From: Maccoyibacter intestinihominis
GTDB lineage: Bacteria > Bacillota > Clostridia > Lachnospirales > Lachnospiraceae
Direction of reading: 5' to 3'
NCBI RefSeq assembly: GCF_040096355.1
Contig: NZ_JBBMEX010000009.1
Location: 1 to 64,000 of the forward strand
DNA length: 64,000 bases
Positions 32,346-41,578 of this stretch are shown piece after piece. Position numbers and translations under genes: made by a program. Within the stretch, counting starts at the first letter, position 1; every line of letters starts with the position of its first letter. The notes beneath the pieces were generated by a model that was not told the DNA's origin, did no database searches, and worked only from the letters and a program-made list of their open reading frames with translations.

Positions 32346-33683
32346 TTATGCAGTCTGCTCTTCTTCTTTTCTGCTGCTGATGATCAGATATACGCCGACA
32401 AAGAATACTGCCATACAGAGAATTACTTTTGCGTTTGTCTCCGGACCTGTCTTTGGTGTGGAGTCTAATACATGTTCCTTTGCCGTAAACTTACTTGCTG
32501 ATCTTACACCACCTGCTGCAAGGTTTCTTCCCGTTACACTGCCGGATGTGCTGGTCACACTTGTTCCACTGCCCTGTGTATTATTAGAGGATGCATTCGT
32601 TGTACCATTGTCAGCCGGAGTTGCCGGATCATCTGTAGTTCCCGGATCGCTCGGTGTCGGACCATCACTCGGTTCCGGATCTTCCTTTACACCAGGATCA
32701 TCTGTTCCATTCGGGTCTGCCGGGCTTTCCGGTGAATCCAGTAACTCATATGTATAGTTATTGTTTACTGCAAATTCCTCTCCTGCACTGTTAGAATAGG
32801 TATAGATCATCTGTGGTGTCCAGGATGACTGTGAACCGATATCCGTAACACTGGATGGAATGGTAATGGTCTGTACGCCGCTGTTTGAAAAAGCATTCTG
32901 CTCGATCACGGTTACACTTGCCGGAAGTGTTACCTCTGTAATTCCGTAGCAGCCATTTAATGCTGCATAAGACAATGTGGATGTCTTATCCGATATTTTT
33001 ACACTGTACTTTCCTTCCGGGCAGTACAATAATTTTGTCTGTGTCTTATTATAGATACATCCGTCATAAGAAGAATAGGTAGCGTTTCCGCCATCTACTT
33101 CTACGCTGCTTAAATTGCTGCAGCCTGCAAATGCGGTATCGGAAATCGTATCTACCGCTGCCGGAATGGTCACACTCCCCAATAAAGTACAATTTTCAAA
33201 CGCACTTGATCCAATACTTGTGACCGTACCCGGAATGGTCACGGATGATAAACTTGCACAGCCATAAAATGCCATGTCCGGGATCACTCCCACGTTTGCG
33301 GAAAATGTCAGATCGGACAGACTGCTGCAGCCTGCAAATACACTGTTTCCAATGTTCACTACACTGGCCGGTACCACTGCACGGTACAGATTGGTACAAC
33401 CGGAAAATGCTCCCGAACCAATGCTGATCACGGAACCCGGTATCGTTACACTTGTAAGGGATGTATTGCCGCTGAATACATTATCACTGATCCCTGTAAC
33501 GGTATCCGGTATCGTAATGTCACCGCCGCTTCCGGTATATGCTGTCAGCTCGCCGTTTTCAATGATAAATCCTGCACTCTCTTCTTCTGCTGTTGTAGAA
33601 AATGCCGGATAGATCATGACCGCAAGCATAGCTACTACCAGAAAAATTCCCACTCTTCTCTTTGTCTTTCTTTTCATGTTCAT
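32346..33683 (-). CDS. Cell-wall-anchored BspA-type leucine-rich repeat protein
   Basis: 445 aa. Signal peptide at 1-32 (RVGIFLVVAMLAVMIYPAFS). Residues 40-300 hold about nine LRR_5 repeats of the form I-x-x-x-A-F-x-G-C-x-x-L-x-x-V-T-I-P. A Pro/Asp/Thr-rich spacer (305-395) spans the wall. The end is a sorting signal: T-P-K-T-G, a hydrophobic helix (AKVILCMAVFFVGVYLIISS) and a charged tail RKEEEQTA. The class B sortase encoded 24 bp upstream is the probable anchoring enzyme. BspA-type repeats often bind host matrix or other bacteria; the ligand here is unknown. Confidence 0.93.
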   Translation of the reverse strand: MNMKRKTKRRVGIFLVVAMLAVMIYPAFSTTAEEESAGFIIENGELTAYTGSGGDITIPDTVTGISDNVFSGNTSLTSVTIPGSVISIGSGAFSGCTNLYRAVVPASVVNIGNSVFAGCSSLSDLTFSANVGVIPDMAFYGCASLSSVTIPGTVTSIGSSAFENCTLLGSVTIPAAVDTISDTAFAGCSNLSSVEVDGGNATYSSYDGCIYNKTQTKLLYCPEGKYSVKISDKTSTLSYAALNGCYGITEVTLPASVTVIEQNAFSNSGVQTITIPSSVTDIGSQSSWTPQMIYTYSNSAGEEFAVNNNYTYELLDSPESPADPNGTDDPGVKEDPEPSDGPTPSDPGTTDDPATPADNGTTNASSNNTQGSGTSVTSTSGSVTGRNLAAGGVRSASKFTAKEHVLDSTPKTGPETNAKVILCMAVFFVGVYLIISSRKEEEQTA

Positions 33684-33707
33684 CGCCCTGCCTTCATCCT
33701 TGAAATT

Positions 33708-34799
33708 TTATTGTTCTATTTTTTTTGCTACTATATATAATCTTCCGTTCTCCACATACTGATTGCAAGTGGATAATGTCAGAAGTTTATCTCCATATTT
33801 GATCGGCTCTTTGTCCGCTAATACCGCACTCTTTTCCACATTTTTCTTGAATACATTAAATTCCTTTTTACTTTCTGCATTTAAAAAATCGTAGTATCGG
33901 AACACATCATCGTCCTGATATTCTACTTTTCCAAGACATACGGCTGTTACAATATAAGTTCCTTTTTCATAGATCGTGTCAAACTGTATCGTCTTATGCG
34001 ACTGCCAGTATTCTTCGTCCAGATATTTTTTTAAAGAACCAAACATGGCACTGCTCTTCATATTATGTCCGTATATGATTATATTTGTACTGCGGTGGAC
34101 AATGTCATTTCTGCTGTCTATAAACAGCGTACCGTTTTTGTCCTCTTCGCCGCTAAACGTATGGTCCAGATAGTAATCGGTATCGTTCTTCGGCTTCATC
34201 ACCGGATAATCTACAATGCTGTCCGGTATTGTCAGCCAGCCTGCAAACTCCGGATTTTCCTGATATATTGCCTGATATTCCGGCAGAATGTCCGGCAGTT
34301 CTTCCTGTTTACCCTCTGCATTTTCCTGCTTTTTAGAAATGTCACCCTTTTTTTCAAGTGTGGTTGTCGGTGCATTCACGGAAGTCTGCTTTAAATCCTG
34401 CAAATGTTGTATTTCTTTTTTCCCTTTATAATTACTATATTCTATTCCGAAGTAAATTGCAAAACAAATTACTGCGGCTATGACACAGATGATTCCTCCG
34501 TATTTCCGAAGTCTGTCTGTCGTCTCTTTTTTGTCCTCGATCTTTTTCTCTGCATCTAACTGCTGCTGGGACTGCGTCGCAACCCGCTCCACAATATCTG
34601 CAAAAAATGCTTCTCCTATCGGACTTTTAAAAACCAGTTTTTCCTGCTTCATCCAATCGTACAGATGTAATAGTACATCCATATCATCCATGTCGACATT
34701 GTCGACGATGTAACGTATCGTATTTACATCGTCGAGTCCGTCGCTATATTCCTCATATGTCTGAAAAACGTATGCACCAATCTTGTACTCTCTGTTCAT
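33708..34799 (-). CDS. Class B sortase
   Basis: 363 aa. A cytoplasmic N-terminal extension of about 100 residues (with a helical TYEEYSDGLDDVNTIRYIVD) precedes one membrane helix at 102-119. The extracellular catalytic domain (170-363) has His245 in Y-G-H-N-M, Cys345 in T-L-S-T-C-N and Arg353 in N-G-R-L-Y. T-L-S-T-C and the long domain place it in class B. It cleaves a sorting motif between Thr and Gly and links the protein to peptidoglycan. Its probable substrate is the neighbouring LRR protein with T-P-K-T-G. The gene starts 6 bp after the giant repeat protein gene. Confidence 0.95.
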   Translation of the reverse strand: MNREYKIGAYVFQTYEEYSDGLDDVNTIRYIVDNVDMDDMDVLLHLYDWMKQEKLVFKSPIGEAFFADIVERVATQSQQQLDAEKKIEDKKETTDRLRKYGGIICVIAAVICFAIYFGIEYSNYKGKKEIQHLQDLKQTSVNAPTTTLEKKGDISKKQENAEGKQEELPDILPEYQAIYQENPEFAGWLTIPDSIVDYPVMKPKNDTDYYLDHTFSGEEDKNGTLFIDSRNDIVHRSTNIIIYGHNMKSSAMFGSLKKYLDEEYWQSHKTIQFDTIYEKGTYIVTAVCLGKVEYQDDDVFRYYDFLNAESKKEFNVFKKNVEKSAVLADKEPIKYGDKLLTLSTCNQYVENGRLYIVAKKIEQ

Positions 34800-34805
34800 A
34801 AATCT

Positions 34806-37800
34806 TTACTTCACTTTTATTTTCTTTGCAGAGGAGTAACTTCCATAGGTCTTTACACCCTTGCTGCTCTTAAATGCACGCACTTTGTAGTAGTAGGTCT
34901 TGTTACTCTTTAATTTTTTGTTCACATATGTGACTGTCGAGCGTTTATTGATGGTCTTTACTAAGGTATATTTGCCGTTTTTAGATGTACTGCGGTATAC
35001 CTCATATCCTGATGCAGAAGCAAGTCCCTTCCACTTTACTTTTACCTGTTTTGCCTTTGGCGAAGTAACTGTTACCTTCGGCGTTGCCGGTGTCGTCTTA
35101 GCGATCACCACACTGGTAAATTTACCATATACTGTTCCCGTACTATTCTTTACATATGCTCTTACTTTATATTTGTAAGAAGTTGACGGCGCCAGTTTTT
35201 TATTGGTATATGTGGTCTTTTTCGTTGTTGCTATCTTCTTGTATTTTCCATCGCTCTGCTTGCGGTAGATCTCATATCCGGTTGCTTTTCCGCTAAAACT
35301 CCATACCAGTTTCACGCTGTTTGCTTTACTGGATTCCATACGCAGACCGGTCGGCTGCAATACGTTGATGTTAAAGTAACGGATGACTGTTCCCGAGTAG
35401 TTGCCTGCTCCGGAAATGATCACCTGACCAACACCTGCATTTTTATTGTTCTTGTACTGAAGCGTATAGTCTGTTCCGCGTGACAATGTCCGTGTTCCGT
35501 TCTTGATGGTTACAGTCGGTGTCTTTTCCGTACCATCATAATCAAATCCGGATACAGAAGAATAAGTACAGTTTGCCAGATTTTTCTTTACGATCTTGAA
35601 ACTTCTGCTCACACTTCCCGTATATTTTCCAATTCCGGTAATTGTGATCTTTACAGTTCCCACATTCGTATTCTGGCTGTAAGTCAGGATATAATCTGTG
35701 CCTGCTGTCATTGCCTGACCACTGTAAGAAACCTGTGTGATCGGTGCGATCGCACTTCCCTGATAAGTATACTCATCAGCGATCGAATTGGTTTCTACCT
35801 TATTTCCACCGTTTGCTGCAAGGTCATATGCAATGTTGAAGGTTCCGGTGATCGTTCCTTTGTAAACTCCTGTTCCTGTAATTGTTACGGTTGCAGTTCC
35901 TACTTCAATGTTATTGTTCCAATCAATGTTGTAATCCGTTCCCTGTATCAGCTTGGAACCTCCAAAAGTTACGGTTGCCGCAGGTTTTACCGTTGTTCCG
36001 GTATATGCCTGTGGTGCAATGGTTTCAATACGTCCGTTGGACTCCAGATTTCCGATGATCTTGAAGTCTTTTGTGACCTGTCCGCCATAGTTTCCGATAC
36101 CTTTGATGACCACGGTTGCAGTTCCCGGTTTTACGGTATTTGTTCCCGCTTCACACTGATAATCTACACCTTTTTTCAGTACTGTGGTTCCATAAGTTAC
36201 TGTTACATCCGGTACTACGTTACTTCCGGTATAATCCTGATTATCGATGGCAGCTACCTGGATATCTGCTGAATCTAAGGACTTCGGCGTGATCTGATAG
36301 GTTGTTGTTCTTGTGTTCTTAAAGTTGTTAATTCCGGTTACTGTGATCGTTACCGTTCCACTGTCCGTATGGTTTTCACTGTACTCCAATGTGTAGTCCA
36401 CGCCTTTTACTAATGTTGTTGCGCCAAACGTAATGACCGGTTCCGGTTCCTTTGGATTTTTATCATACTCCTGATCGTCTATTGACTCAATGATGATGTT
36501 CTCATCTACAATGTCGCGTGGTACGATCTGGAAGGTCTTCTGATAGCTGTTATAATAGGTATCTTTGATCGCATCATAGTAACCTGTATAGTTGCCACAG
36601 AATGTAATAACTGCTGTAGCTGTACCTGCATTTGTATTAGACTGGTAAGCTATTGTATAATCTCTTCCTTCCTCTAACTGTACCTCAGCATCATTGATGG
36701 TATCAAATATTCCAATACCCGGTGTGATCTCTGCTCCGGTATAGGTCTGCTCCGCAATCTCTTCCATACGGCTTCCCTCTACCATGGCAGCATCTGCTCC
36801 CGAACCAGTAAACAGGCTCTTCGGAATGATCTTATAGGTCAGTTCTATCTCCTCACCGTAGTTTCCGATTCCGGTGATCCGGACTGTATTTGTTCCGGCA
36901 TTCACTGTTTCTTCATATACTACGGTATAATCGATTCCTTCTACTAACGGTTCTGTACCTTTCAATGTATCTCTGATAACAACTTCCGGTTTATGCTCTT
37001 TTCCATCATATACATAGGATGGGAATGCTTCTACCGTAAGTTCTCCGCTCTCATAAGTTCTCTTTATGGATCTTGGAACGATCTTAAAGATCGGATCATC
37101 TACCGTGAATGTTCTGGTGCCGATATAGTTTCCGGTTCCCTCGATGGTTCCGTAAACCGGTCCTACATCCCGGTTCGTATCTACCTGGATCGGATTGCCT
37201 TCTTCATCTGTATCTGCTACCTGATAGCTTACCTGATAATCCGTTCCTTCTACTAAATCATGACCATTATATTTCAGCGGCAGTACCGGTGTTAACAATT
37301 CTCCCGTGTACTCTACTTCTAAAATCTCTGTCAGACCAACATCGTATACACTGTCTGTCTTATCATTGATGTTCTTCGGCAGAATCACAAACTCTGTTGT
37401 AAGGGTTCCGGTATAGTTGCCTTTTCCTTCAATGGTCAGCTCTGCTTTCTGTATATCTGATGTTACATCAATGTTGTTTGTACCCGTTACATTGTAATCA
37501 TCTTCTCCGAGCACTGCATTTTCGTTAGATTTATCATCCGGAGCAGATGCATCATAAGCATATTCAAATACTTTCAGTTCTTCCGGTATGATGGCATCCC
37601 CTGTGTATGTCTGATCTGAGATCGGTTCAATGGCAAATCGGTAATCCTCGGCATCTTCATTGAGGTTTCTCTGCTGAATCGTATAGCTCAGATCAAAACT
37701 TCCACTGTAGTTTCCTTTTCCGGTAACTCTGATCTTATAGTTACCTGCATCTTTACATTCATCTACTTCTGTATAAGTACCTGCTGAACTTCCGGTTGTC

Positions 37801-40800
37801 ACTTCTTTCAGATAGGTAATGGTCATGTCTTTATCTGACAATGTTTCGATTCCATCCGCTGTGACTGTTACCTCAGGATCCTGCACTTCCCGATTATAAA
37901 CGGTTGTGTTACCTCCTGTGATACTTGCATGGATATCATCTGCGATACTTCCATCACTCTTTATTAATGACTTCGGAATGATCCGATATACAATGGTTCT
38001 TGTTCCGGTATAATTGCCTTTTGCTTCTAACGTGATCGTAACTGTTCCGGCATTGATACATTCGCTGTCTTCTTCATCCGGATCGTCTCCGGTGTTCTTC
38101 CATGATGTAACCGTATAATCTGCACTGGTTAAGTTCAATGGTGTTGAATTGTATCTGTTATAAACTGCCGTGATCTGGTCTGCTGTCAGTTTGTGTGGCT
38201 GTCCATCGTACACGATGTCTGCCATCTGTGTTACTTCAATATCACTGTCTTCAATGCTCTTTTGTGCGATATATCTGGTCACTTCTCTGGTTCCCTGATA
38301 GTTACCGACACCTTCTACCGTAATGGTAATGGTTCCTGCATTGATACAGTCACTGTTGGTATTGCTCGGGTCATTGTCTCCTGAATCCACATATTTTGTC
38401 AGGTTGTAATCGGTTCCTAACTCCAATGCCTGTCGGAAATAGATGGTCAGATTGTTGATCTTATGCCTTTCTCCATCATAAACCGGTGTGTTGATCGCAT
38501 CTGCTACTAAGATATCTTCCGAATCAATATATTTTGGAATAACAGTAAAGTTCAGAGTCAATGTACCTTTGTACAATCCTCTTCCCTCTAATGTAACAGA
38601 AGCTCCATTCTCTGCGCCCGCATTGATATTGCCACTATAGCCTGTGACTACATAATCACTGCTTGAAAGTTCATTGGAGATCTGGTTTGCCAGATCATCA
38701 TAAGTCAGCTTCATGGTCGGGCGGATCTGCTGTCCACCGTCATACTCAAATTCTGTCTCTTCCTGGCCGTCGAGCATGGTCTTTCCTGTTACCTTGCTGA
38801 AATCATATTTGATGTCAAAACTCTCCTGGATCATTCCGGTGTAGTTACCTTTTCCGGTAATGTACACATTTGCGGTTCCTGCATTTGTGTTGTTTCCATA
38901 TGTAATGACATAATCTGTGATCTCTGTCAGTTCTGCTGCATTTCTAAGAACTTTGATTCCGCTGACGGTGATCGGAGAACCTGTATAAAGTTCTTCTAAA
39001 CCATCCAAGCCCTGTACTTCAATATCTGATGCTGCCTTTCCTACCGCATCGGCTATCGGACGCGGTGCAATTGTATAGGTGATCTCTTTCGTTCCTGTAT
39101 AGTTACTTCCTGATTTTGCTACGATCTTTAAGCGTTTGCCTTCACCTGCTTTGATATATTCATCGGCTGCAGCATCTTTAACTTCTTCAATCTCGTAATC
39201 AATTCCTTCGCTCAGTGTTACATCACCGTTCTTAACGGTTACTTCCGGTTTCACAGTACTTCCCGTATATACCGGTGAAGTTGCTGTATAGGTAATGTCA
39301 CTTGCTGTCAAAGGTTTCGGTGTAACCTTATAGGCACAGGTAGTTTCTCCTGCATACTCGCCCATTCCATAAATAGTTATCGTCTTGTCACCGGCATTAA
39401 CCGTATCCTGATTATAGCTTACGGTATAATCAACGTTTGCCTTCAAGGTCTTGCCTGAAGTGGTCTTGATCGTAGGTGCCGGCTCAATGTCTTTTCCGGT
39501 ATAGAGATACTCTGCTTTTACATCACTTGCCAAGGTGTCGGCAATATCATAACAGATCCAGAAATCTTTGGATGTGATTCCTTCATATACACTGTCTGCC
39601 GTGGCTGTAATTCTGACTACTCCGGTCATTCCTTTTGCCGCATTGGTCAGTGCTTTTCCGCTCTCATCCACATACTCTATGGTATAATCTGTTCCACGGC
39701 GGAGGGTTACATTATTATAAGTAACGGTTACTGCCGGATTTGGTGCTGTTCCTAATTTTGTCCAGTTGTCAATGTCACTGATCGTCACATTGTCCATCGG
39801 GACTTTTACGATATTGTATTCTGCGGATATTTCATCCTTGTAATTTCCTTTTCCGTAAACGGTAACTTTTGCTTTGCTGCTATCCGTACTTACGGTTGTA
39901 TTATTGTAGTATTGAACCGTATAATCTGTTCCAAGTTTCAGTTCTTCGCCTTCCCGCTGTACTGTGATGGTCGGCTTTACCTGTTCATTTTTACCAAGGT
40001 AATACTGATCCGGTATCGCCTGGATCATAAACTCACTCGCATACTGTGAGTCACTCATGCTTCTTGCCGAAATGGTAAATGTTTTCTCACAGGTTCCGGT
40101 GTAGTTGCCTTTTCCTTTTACAACGACGCTTGCTTCTCCTGCATTGGTATTGTCTTTGTATTCAATACTGTAATCGGTTCCAAGACGCAGGGTCTTTTCT
40201 GTTCCCTTATCATCTGTCAGCTTTACGGTTGCTCCCGGTTTTTTCGGATTTCCGTCATATACATAACTGTCGGTATCAAGCGTAATGGATGCCGAAGCGA
40301 TATCACTGCTGGAAATCGTAAATACCTTATTTACTTTTCCTTTGAAATTTCCTGTTCCGGTGATGGTGATCGCCGCACTTGAAGATGCTGCAATGTTGTT
40401 AGAATATGTAATCTTATAGTCCCTATCTTTTACCATCAGCTCGCCATTATACATCAGTGTTACTTCCGGGGTAACGGCTGAACCCGTATAACTCTGTACG
40501 GAATCATAGCTGATGCTGACATCCGTATCTGCTACATTCTTTTTGTCGATCGTAAAGTCAAAAATTCTCGTGCCTGTGTAGTTATTTTTTCCGGTCAGGG
40601 TCATTCTTGCACTGACTCCTGCCTCTACACGCTGAGCCGCATCTTTATCAAATGTGATCGTATAATCCACATCACTGTAAAGTACGGTAGATTTGTCTTT
40701 TAATGTAACAACCGGTGTAACCGGCTTTCCTGTATATACAACGTTTGTCAGAACGGTTGGACTTGCTGTAATGGAGGAATCATTCAGATTCTTTGTCTTA

Positions 40801-41327
40801 ATTGTAAAATTCTTTGTCAGGCTTCCCGTATAATTGGTAAGACCTACGATTGTCAGGCTTGCGGTTCCTGCATTGACATGATCTGCATAGGTCAGAAGGA
40901 AATCTGTATTCTGTGTCAGTCTGACACCGTTACATACTACGGTAACGGTTGGTTTTTTCTCTGTTCCATCATATGTATAAGTAGACGTACTCAGAACGAT
41001 CGCTGTATTTGCGTCTGTCAGCTCTGTGACTCCATCCGGTGCACCCAGTACCGGGACTTCCTGTTCCTCTACTAATGGCGCTATATATGTTGAAACAGAC
41101 TGCTCCTCTTCCTGGTTTACAGCCTCTGTCTGCACTTCACTTTTCTGTGCATCCTCTGTTGTTTCATCCGTTATTTCCGGTTGTTCAGTCTTCTCTGCCT
41201 CAACCTTTTCTTCTGTTGCTGTCTGTTCCTGTGCATGAACCGTAAATGCAGTTAAATCTACCGATGTACCTGCCATGCATGCACATAAGAATAACGCAGC
41301 TGCTTTTTTCCAAACGTCCTTGTACAT
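34806..41327 (-). CDS. Giant secreted Ig-like (MBG-type) repeat protein with two fibronectin III domains
   Basis: 2173 aa from the ATG at 41327 (AGGAAGG about 11 bases upstream); an ATG 19 codons earlier lacks a site and would spoil the signal peptide MYKDVWKKAAALFLCACMAG. An acidic Glu/Thr/Gln region follows to about residue 100. Then about two dozen repeats of roughly 75-90 residues share the pattern Y-T-G-x-x-x-x-P-x-x-T-V ... L-x-x-G-T-D-Y-x-x-x-Y-x-N-N-x-N-A-G-T-A-x-V-x-I-x-G-x-G-N-Y-x-G. The last 200 residues are two FN3-like domains (G-Y-E-I-Y-R; Y-Y-Y-K-V-R-A-F). No sorting signal or membrane anchor ends it, so surface retention must be indirect. Probably a long adhesin or matrix protein. 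Confidence 0.93.
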   Translation of the reverse strand: MYKDVWKKAAALFLCACMAGTSVDLTAFTVHAQEQTATEEKVEAEKTEQPEITDETTEDAQKSEVQTEAVNQEEEQSVSTYIAPLVEEQEVPVLGAPDGVTELTDANTAIVLSTSTYTYDGTEKKPTVTVVCNGVRLTQNTDFLLTYADHVNAGTASLTIVGLTNYTGSLTKNFTIKTKNLNDSSITASPTVLTNVVYTGKPVTPVVTLKDKSTVLYSDVDYTITFDKDAAQRVEAGVSARMTLTGKNNYTGTRIFDFTIDKKNVADTDVSISYDSVQSYTGSAVTPEVTLMYNGELMVKDRDYKITYSNNIAASSSAAITITGTGNFKGKVNKVFTISSSDIASASITLDTDSYVYDGNPKKPGATVKLTDDKGTEKTLRLGTDYSIEYKDNTNAGEASVVVKGKGNYTGTCEKTFTISARSMSDSQYASEFMIQAIPDQYYLGKNEQVKPTITVQREGEELKLGTDYTVQYYNNTTVSTDSSKAKVTVYGKGNYKDEISAEYNIVKVPMDNVTISDIDNWTKLGTAPNPAVTVTYNNVTLRRGTDYTIEYVDESGKALTNAAKGMTGVVRITATADSVYEGITSKDFWICYDIADTLASDVKAEYLYTGKDIEPAPTIKTTSGKTLKANVDYTVSYNQDTVNAGDKTITIYGMGEYAGETTCAYKVTPKPLTASDITYTATSPVYTGSTVKPEVTVKNGDVTLSEGIDYEIEEVKDAAADEYIKAGEGKRLKIVAKSGSNYTGTKEITYTIAPRPIADAVGKAASDIEVQGLDGLEELYTGSPITVSGIKVLRNAAELTEITDYVITYGNNTNAGTANVYITGKGNYTGMIQESFDIKYDFSKVTGKTMLDGQEETEFEYDGGQQIRPTMKLTYDDLANQISNELSSSDYVVTGYSGNINAGAENGASVTLEGRGLYKGTLTLNFTVIPKYIDSEDILVADAINTPVYDGERHKINNLTIYFRQALELGTDYNLTKYVDSGDNDPSNTNSDCINAGTITITVEGVGNYQGTREVTRYIAQKSIEDSDIEVTQMADIVYDGQPHKLTADQITAVYNRYNSTPLNLTSADYTVTSWKNTGDDPDEEDSECINAGTVTITLEAKGNYTGTRTIVYRIIPKSLIKSDGSIADDIHASITGGNTTVYNREVQDPEVTVTADGIETLSDKDMTITYLKEVTTGSSAGTYTEVDECKDAGNYKIRVTGKGNYSGSFDLSYTIQQRNLNEDAEDYRFAIEPISDQTYTGDAIIPEELKVFEYAYDASAPDDKSNENAVLGEDDYNVTGTNNIDVTSDIQKAELTIEGKGNYTGTLTTEFVILPKNINDKTDSVYDVGLTEILEVEYTGELLTPVLPLKYNGHDLVEGTDYQVSYQVADTDEEGNPIQVDTNRDVGPVYGTIEGTGNYIGTRTFTVDDPIFKIVPRSIKRTYESGELTVEAFPSYVYDGKEHKPEVVIRDTLKGTEPLVEGIDYTVVYEETVNAGTNTVRITGIGNYGEEIELTYKIIPKSLFTGSGADAAMVEGSRMEEIAEQTYTGAEITPGIGIFDTINDAEVQLEEGRDYTIAYQSNTNAGTATAVITFCGNYTGYYDAIKDTYYNSYQKTFQIVPRDIVDENIIIESIDDQEYDKNPKEPEPVITFGATTLVKGVDYTLEYSENHTDSGTVTITVTGINNFKNTRTTTYQITPKSLDSADIQVAAIDNQDYTGSNVVPDVTVTYGTTVLKKGVDYQCEAGTNTVKPGTATVVIKGIGNYGGQVTKDFKIIGNLESNGRIETIAPQAYTGTTVKPAATVTFGGSKLIQGTDYNIDWNNNIEVGTATVTITGTGVYKGTITGTFNIAYDLAANGGNKVETNSIADEYTYQGSAIAPITQVSYSGQAMTAGTDYILTYSQNTNVGTVKITITGIGKYTGSVSRSFKIVKKNLANCTYSSVSGFDYDGTEKTPTVTIKNGTRTLSRGTDYTLQYKNNKNAGVGQVIISGAGNYSGTVIRYFNINVLQPTGLRMESSKANSVKLVWSFSGKATGYEIYRKQSDGKYKKIATTKKTTYTNKKLAPSTSYKYKVRAYVKNSTGTVYGKFTSVVIAKTTPATPKVTVTSPKAKQVKVKWKGLASASGYEVYRSTSKNGKYTLVKTINKRSTVTYVNKKLKSNKTYYYKVRAFKSSKGVKTYGSYSSAKKIKVK

Positions 41328-41396
41328 ATATCGACCATCCTTCCTAGTATCCGTTCTAAAAACGCACTTATCCTGTAAATACATTTTCTCAAGGTA

Positions 41397-41425
41397 ATTA
41401 TATGCTATTTTTCGCTTTTTTTCAA
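41397..41425 (-). promoter_or_regulatory. Promoter of the giant protein-sortase-LRR operon
   Basis: Minus-strand TTGAAA (41420-41425), 17-bp spacer, TATAAT (41397-41402). It follows the rpoC terminator, so the surface cluster is transcribed on its own. Confidence 0.8.
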
Positions 41426-41538
41426 GCGATTTTCTACGCTAAAGCGAATGCCGCTTTTTGTATATATTATATCGGCATTACGGGTCTTTTTACTTTATAG
41501 GTTTTACAAAGTATTTTTCAAAATATTGCATGAGCAAA

Positions 41539-41566
41539 AAGGCGGTGGGATCTCTCCCACCGCCTT
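41539..41566 (-). terminator. rpoC terminator
   Basis: AAGGCGGTGGGA (41539-41550) and TCCCACCGCCTT (41555-41566) pair perfectly around 4 bases; the minus transcript continues into TTTTTG. Confidence 0.95.
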
Positions 41567-41578
41567 AACTATCGGCTC

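Noticed and set aside
34900..41245. Plus-strand open frames opposite the giant repeat protein and its signal region
   Set aside because: Shadows of a repetitive gene: low-complexity, no ribosome sites, no homology.
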